This document shows positions 61,801-64,000 of a stretch of 64,000 bases of DNA, in pieces. The notes under the pieces are model-generated. The model made no database searches. It had not been told where the DNA came from and saw nothing but the letters and a program-made list of their open reading frames with translations. Each line of letters opens with the position of its first letter. The first letter of the stretch is position 1. Position numbers and translations under genes: made by a program. The DNA is from Liolophura sinensis. Its lineage: Eukaryota; Mollusca; Polyplacophora; Chitonida; Chitonidae. The stretch spans positions 10,403,385-10,467,384 of the forward strand of contig NC_088295.1 of assembly GCF_032854445.1 (NCBI RefSeq), in the 5' to 3' direction.

Positions 61801-62304
61801 CAACACAAAAGCATAGGTTGAGGAATGCTCTTTTGAATTACACTAAATACAGCATGTATTGCATATTAATGTACATGGGTAAAATCAGAAAAGAATGACG
61901 ATTATTTCCTCTGTGTTAAAATTTTTCTTAAATTTGCTGACATTCTTTCATTCCTGCAATTATCCTGTCACAATATAACATATATTTCCAGTGTTACTAT
62001 TATGCCCCAAACATCGTCAGTGTTGTGGTGAACGGAGTTGACCCCCAGCAAGCTTGTACTGAAATAAGACTCTGCTCAGGTAAGACTGTATGTACAAATC
62101 TATTGCAAATCTGGACAAATACATCTAATAATGTTGAACACTTTAGTCTTCTGAATCAATTGCGTTAATATATAAATATGTTAATAATATTAATTAAATA
62201 TATAATATGTACATAATGGCATTGTCATTGTAAAGTTTAGATGGAATATTAATCTTTTGTTCTCTTCTGCAGGGGCACAGGACAACAAAATCAAGAAAAT
62301 TCAG
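40886..62304 (+). CDS. PSAP: Prosaposin, 3' end outside the window
   Basis: Prosaposin is cleaved in the lysosome into saposins that present sphingolipids to hydrolases. Twenty-six exons give 863 codons with no stop: 40886-40958, 42018-42115, 42416-42544, 42792-42944, 44280-44420, 44941-45028, 45329-45435, 47502-47597, 48041-48178, 51661-51748, 52115-52173, 52645-52782, 53421-53508, 53934-53998, 54220-54357, 54620-54707, 54888-54946, 55576-55713, 56246-56333, 56789-56847, 58774-58917, 59813-59900, 60639-60700, 61143-61286, 61992-62079, 62273-62304. All have AG acceptors; exon 3 uses a GC donor. Residues 1-23 are a signal peptide (LLVVLFYGVYLCHA). Eight full saposin B domains and one truncated one follow, against four in vertebrates. 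No N-terminal saposin A domain is present. Most domains keep an N-A-T or N-N-T glycosylation site before the third cysteine. Confidence 0.93.
42018..42944 (+). CDS. PSAP: Saposin domain 1 (exons 2-4)
   Basis: Residues 37-112 have six cysteines: C37 and C40 (CSLC), C68, C80, C106 and C112. Unlike the later domains it is spread over three exons (C1-C2, C3-C4, C5-C6). Exon 3 ends in a GC donor (CAG|GCAAGT). Exon 4 continues into an E/Q-rich linker (residues 113-151). It is the most divergent full domain. Confidence 0.85.
44029..44215 (+). pseudogene. Three decayed copies of the exon 5 acceptor and start
   Basis: At 44092-44135 a TTATTTCAG acceptor is followed by GCTGATGCCCGCTGTGAGCT, identical to the start of exon 5 (44280). 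More degraded copies lie at 44029-44060 and 44165-44205. Each then carries TTTTGATCAG in place of the exon's TTTTGTCCAG. They are partial tandem duplications of the 3' splice region of exon 5. Confidence 0.85.
44280..45028 (+). CDS. PSAP: Saposin domain 2 (exons 5-6)
   Basis: Residues 156-226 hold C156 and C159 (CELC), the third cysteine in MAIC, C199, C220 and C226. From here on full domains are encoded by two exons: the first carries C1-C3 (phase 0 at both ends) and the second carries C4-C6 (88 bases, ending in phase 1). An INGT glycosylation site precedes C3. Confidence 0.9.
44541..44725. repeat. Dispersed repeat X, copy 2 (PSAP intron 5)
   Basis: Counterpart of 28480-28655 and 53005-53178. 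Its presence in introns of both neighbouring genes shows it is a mobile family rather than a gene part. Confidence 0.8.
45329..47597 (+). CDS. PSAP: Truncated saposin domain (exons 7-8)
   Basis: Residues 244-275 hold only four cysteines: C244 and C247 (CDMC), C269 and C275 (FCLAFQVC). The C3-C4 spacing is five residues instead of ten, and no exon supplies C5-C6 before the next domain starts in exon 9. Exon phases (1-0, then 0-0) match exons 2 and 3 of domain 1, so this appears to be a copy of that domain type that has lost its third exon. The remaining 20 residues (276-295) form a linker ending HHNPG. I looked in intron 8 for a missing exon and saw none. Confidence 0.8.
45411..47395 (+). repeat. 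52-bp minisatellite built from the exon 7 5' splice site
   Basis: The unit is the last 25 bases of exon 7 (ending ATGTCAGAG) plus the first 27 bases of intron 7 (starting GTGAGTGGATGGAGTG). Authentic donor: 45436; last copy: 47390. The distance of 1954 equals 37 x 52 plus one 30-bp short unit near 46210, so 38 further units follow the real one. Most carry a strong AGAG|GTGAGT; some have GTGAAT or GTGCGT. A four-unit (208-bp) higher-order pattern is visible from a TGTTATGTCAG variant at 45631, 45839 and 46047. Confidence 0.95.
48041..52173 (+). CDS. PSAP: Saposin domain 3 and linker (exons 9-11)
   Basis: Residues 300-369 form a full saposin with CEIC, KLC, C342, C363 and C369, then a 20-residue linker in exon 11. 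It is the first of the three-exon cassettes (domain half, domain half, linker; phases 0-0, 0-1, 1-0) from which the rest of the visible gene is made. Its protein resembles domains 4-6, but its silent sites differ from theirs. Confidence 0.92.
48640..51660 (+). repeat. ~104-bp minisatellite filling PSAP intron 9 up to the exon 10 acceptor
   Basis: About 28 copies of a 104-bp unit containing GGACTAGAATGTTGTTCTTG, CCATTGTATAGTGCAGTTCA and AATAGCTGGAGTTATCTGTC. Some units are 98-100 bp. The last partial unit ends in the exon 10 acceptor (TTGTTCTTGTCTGTTGTAG|TGTTTCAG). Each unit has a parallel TTGTTCTTG...TTGTATAG|TGCAGTTCAG, so the unit seems to include a copy of the acceptor region. It generates false frames on both strands. 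Confidence 0.92.
52408..52540. repeat. Four copies of a 32-bp repeat (PSAP intron 11)
   Basis: The unit starts CATGACAGTGTATTGTCTGT and continues TAGAATCCATGT. The last copy has a few changes. Confidence 0.95.
52645..53998 (+). CDS. PSAP: Saposin domain 4 and linker (exons 12-14)
   Basis: Residues 395-464 form a full saposin (CEIC, KLC, C437, VC, LC464), then a 22-residue acidic and histidine-containing linker. The first-half exon (12) is nearly identical in DNA to exons 15 and 18, while the second-half exon (13) has clearly diverged from exons 16 and 19. Confidence 0.92.
53005..53178. repeat. Dispersed repeat X, copy 3 (PSAP intron 12)
   Basis: Third copy of the ~175-bp family, with CATTCTGAGAGA at its start and GGTTGAGGATTTACAGTAA at its end, shared with the copy at 44541-44725. 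Confidence 0.8.
54220..54946 (+). CDS. PSAP: Saposin domain 5 and linker (exons 15-17)
   Basis: Residues 492-561 form a full saposin followed by a 20-residue serine/histidine linker (exon 17). The domain differs from domain 6 by about two residues. Exons 15 and 18 differ at only four of 138 bases and exons 16 and 19 at two of 88, while the introns between them differ in length and sequence. Confidence 0.93.
55576..56847 (+). CDS. PSAP: Saposin domain 6 and linker (exons 18-20)
   Basis: Residues 587-656 are a near twin of domain 5. The 20-residue linker (exon 20) begins GNGTSTS and is similar to that of exon 17 (GNSTSSS), ending QIK in both. The matching linkers show the whole three-exon cassette was duplicated. 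Confidence 0.93.
56912..57125. repeat. 30-bp minisatellite (PSAP intron 20)
   Basis: Seven copies of CTCAGTGGCATGTTAGCAGT plus AGTTTGTGTA. A period divisible by three keeps frames open on both strands (56768-57142 and 56785-57105); neither is a gene. Confidence 0.95.
57250..57505. repeat. 49-bp minisatellite (PSAP intron 20)
   Basis: Five copies of a unit with CCCTTGCTGTCTC-GACAGTG, AAAGCACTAGCTCAGTGTG and ATTGTC. It lies about 130 bp downstream of the 30-bp array, with no sequence relation to it. Confidence 0.95.
57506..58773. other. Remainder of PSAP intron 20
   Basis: Unassigned sequence. A short internal similarity is visible between about 57960-58060 and 58120-58230: TTTTCAGC-TTAC-GCTGTA-C followed by a TCACGTGACCTC- or CGCGACCTC-containing segment and GCACTTTTTCA. 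It is probably a decayed repeat. Confidence 0.4.
58774..60700 (+). CDS. PSAP: Saposin domain 7 and linker (exons 21-23)
   Basis: Residues 683-753 form a full saposin starting CDMC with an insertion of two residues relative to domains 3-6 (exon 21 is 144 rather than 138 bases). Exon 23 encodes a very basic 21-residue linker (GNLQKKVQRRKMSRRL), a likely site for proteolytic release; it is short and rests on splice sites and phase. Confidence 0.87.
59220..59383 (+). mobile_element. Truncated SINE, second family
   Basis: It shares GGCTCTGCC-GGTTTCCTCC, ACCATAATGCTGGC and the ACACCAATCAAAT tail followed by an AAAT run with the element just downstream. Confidence 0.8.
59403..59665 (+). mobile_element. 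Full-length tRNA-derived SINE in PSAP intron 21
   Basis: A tRNA-like head carries an A box (TGGCTCCGTTGGTTAGC) and a B box (GAGTTCAAGTCC) about 50 bp apart. A central region and an AAAT tail follow. This is the reference copy for the fragments at 9781-9965, 36972-37165 and 59220-59383. Confidence 0.88.
61143..62304 (+). CDS. PSAP: Saposin domain 8 and start of the next linker (exons 24-26)
   Basis: Residues 781-851 form a full saposin (CELC, QLC, C824, C845, C851), most like domain 7 in its 144-base first exon. Exon 26 is an 11-codon lysine-rich linker ending on a GTACAT donor, so at least one more exon lies outside the window. A C-terminal saposin A domain could be there but cannot be seen. 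Confidence 0.9.
61556..61757. repeat. Dispersed repeat Y, copy 3 (PSAP intron 24)
   Basis: Shares GGGAAACTCCTAAAACTC, TTTTGTTCTTTCCTTTATTA and ACAAGCACTGCAATGTCACA with the copies at 26300 and 34915. Confidence 0.65.
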
Positions 62305-62696
62305 GTACATATCATAGATTTACATGTTAAGTGATATTTTCACAATAGAATTGTTGATCTCCGAAGTAGACACCTAATTGTGAGCATCACGTGTCTGTTG
62401 TCTAAAATTGTCAAGACACAATGGGAGTTCCCGGTACATTTGGTTGACTGGTTGATGTTACAGAGAACATGCATTATCCTGCATCAGACAAAATACTATG
62501 TGCTTTTCATTGGACAGCAGCGGTCACGTGGGGCGCAGATGTATTCTCGAATCCTGCAGACGATGTCAGATGTGTCTGCTGAGTAGGTTATCTCCGTTTG
62601 CTGGGTTGTGAAGACAGTGGTCACTTCGCCGAAGCAATTCGTCTATACATCGGTCTTCTGCACTGATTTGAAGGGTCTTTGCAGGAGAAATTCATT

Positions 62697-64000
62697 ACAT
62701 GGTTACTCAGTGATAGGATACACAAATATATGGTGTCAGTAATCCTCAGATTGGGTGAGGCGTCCCCTTATATGGTTACTCAGTGACAGAATACGCAAAT
62801 GTATGGTGTCAATAATCCTCAGATTGGGTGAGGCGTCCCCTTATATGGTTACTCAGTGACAGAATACGCAAATGTATGGTGTCAATAATCCTCAGATTGG
62901 GTGAGGCGTCCCCTTATATGGTCACTCAGTGATAGAATATGCAAACATATGGTGTCAATAATCCTCATATTGGGCGAAGCATCCCCTTATATGGTTACTG
63001 AATGATAGAATACGCAATTGTATGGTGTCAATAATCCTCATATTGGGCGAAGCATCACTATATATGGTTACTCAGTGACAGAATACGTAAATGTATGGTG
63101 TCAATAATCCTCAAATTGGGTGAGGCGTCCCCTTATATGGTTACTCAGTGACAGAATACGCAAATGTATGGTGTCAATAATCCTCATATTGGGCAAAGCA
63201 TCGCCATATATGGTCACTCAGTGACAGAATACGCAAATGTATGGTGTCAATAATCCTCAGATTGGGTGAGGCGTCCCCTTATATGGTCACTCAGTGATAG
63301 AATATGCAAACATATGGTGTCAATAATCCTCATATTGGGCGAAGCATCCCCTTATATGGTTACTGAATGATAGAATACGCAATTTTATGGTGTCAATAAT
63401 CCTCATATTGGGCGAAGCATCACTATATATGGTTACTCAGTGACAGAATACGTAAATGTATGGTGTCAATAATCCTCAGATTGGGTGAGGCGTCCCCTTA
63501 TATGGTCACTCAGTGATAGAATATGCAAACATATGGTGTCAATAATCCTCATATTGGGCAAGGCGTCCCCTTATATGTTTACTAAGCGATAGAATATGCA
63601 AACATATGGTGTCAATAATCCTCATATTGGGCAAGGCATCCCCTTATATGTTTACTAAGTGATAGAATATGCAAATATATGGTGTCAATATTCCTCATAT
63701 TGGGCGAGGCGTCCCCTTATATGGTTACTCAGTGACAGAATACGCAAATGTATGGTGTCAATAATCCTCAGATTGGGTGAGGCGTCCCCTTATATGGTTA
63801 CTCAGTGACAGAATACGCAAATGTATGGTGTCAATAATCCTCAGATTGGGTGAGGCGTCCCCTTATATGGTCACTCAGTGATAGAATATGCAAACATATG
63901 GTGTCAATAATCCTCATATTGGGCGAAGCATCCCCTTATATGGTTACTGAATGATAGAATACGCAATTTTATGGTGTCAATAATCCTCATATTGGGCGAA
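62697..64000 (+). repeat. 73-bp minisatellite, continues past the window
   Basis: About 18 units, each with GGTTACTCAGTGACAGAATA, TGGTGTCAATAATCCTCA and a CCCCTTATAT end. Two unit types alternate (GATTGGGTGAGGCGTC and TATTGGGCGAAGCATC). A GGTCACTCAGTGATAG variant occurs at about 62921, 63286, 63505 and 63870, spaced 5, 3 and 5 units apart, so multi-unit blocks have been copied. Confidence 0.95.

Overview
The window is animal nuclear DNA, most likely from a lophotrochozoan (a mollusc or a related marine spiralian). Three observations support this. The genes are AT-rich and split by many GT-AG introns. Two tRNA-headed SINE families are present, one of a type I associate with molluscs and relatives. 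The palindrome TACATGTA is scattered throughout. The species cannot be fixed from the sequence alone.

Layout. 1-5000 is repeat-rich intergenic DNA: a 93-bp tandem duplication, an ~830-bp imperfect palindrome, a SINE with a perfect 12-bp target-site duplication, a degenerate minisatellite and a fold-back element. 5045-6262 (-) is a 405-codon intronless ORF that I do not recognise. 7488-8860 is a decayed non-LTR reverse transcriptase. 10551-13255 (+) is a two-exon gene for mitochondrial ribosomal protein mS34 (MRPS34). 17750-40358 (-) is a complete eight-exon tetraspanin of 288 residues with the eight-cysteine large loop of the TspanC8 group, closest to TSPAN15; a 3' UTR of up to about 3.2 kb may extend down to ~14.55 kb. 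40886-62304 and beyond (+) is prosaposin (PSAP): 26 exons and 863 codons are visible, with eight full saposin domains and one truncated one, and the gene runs off the right edge.

The tetraspanin and prosaposin genes start head to head, with 527 bp between their ATGs. That interval holds three E-box-like sites resembling the CLEAR element that controls lysosomal genes in vertebrates.

The most unusual structure is inside prosaposin. Intron 7 is a 52-bp minisatellite in which each unit copies the end of exon 7 together with its 5' splice site: 38 further units, most keeping GTGAGT. Intron 9 is a ~104-bp minisatellite running into the 3' splice site of exon 10, and its unit resembles that acceptor. 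Intron 4 holds three decayed upstream copies of the exon 5 acceptor and exon start. Separately, saposin exons 12, 15 and 18, and exons 16 and 19, are almost identical including silent sites while their introns are unrelated, a pattern expected of exon-limited gene conversion.
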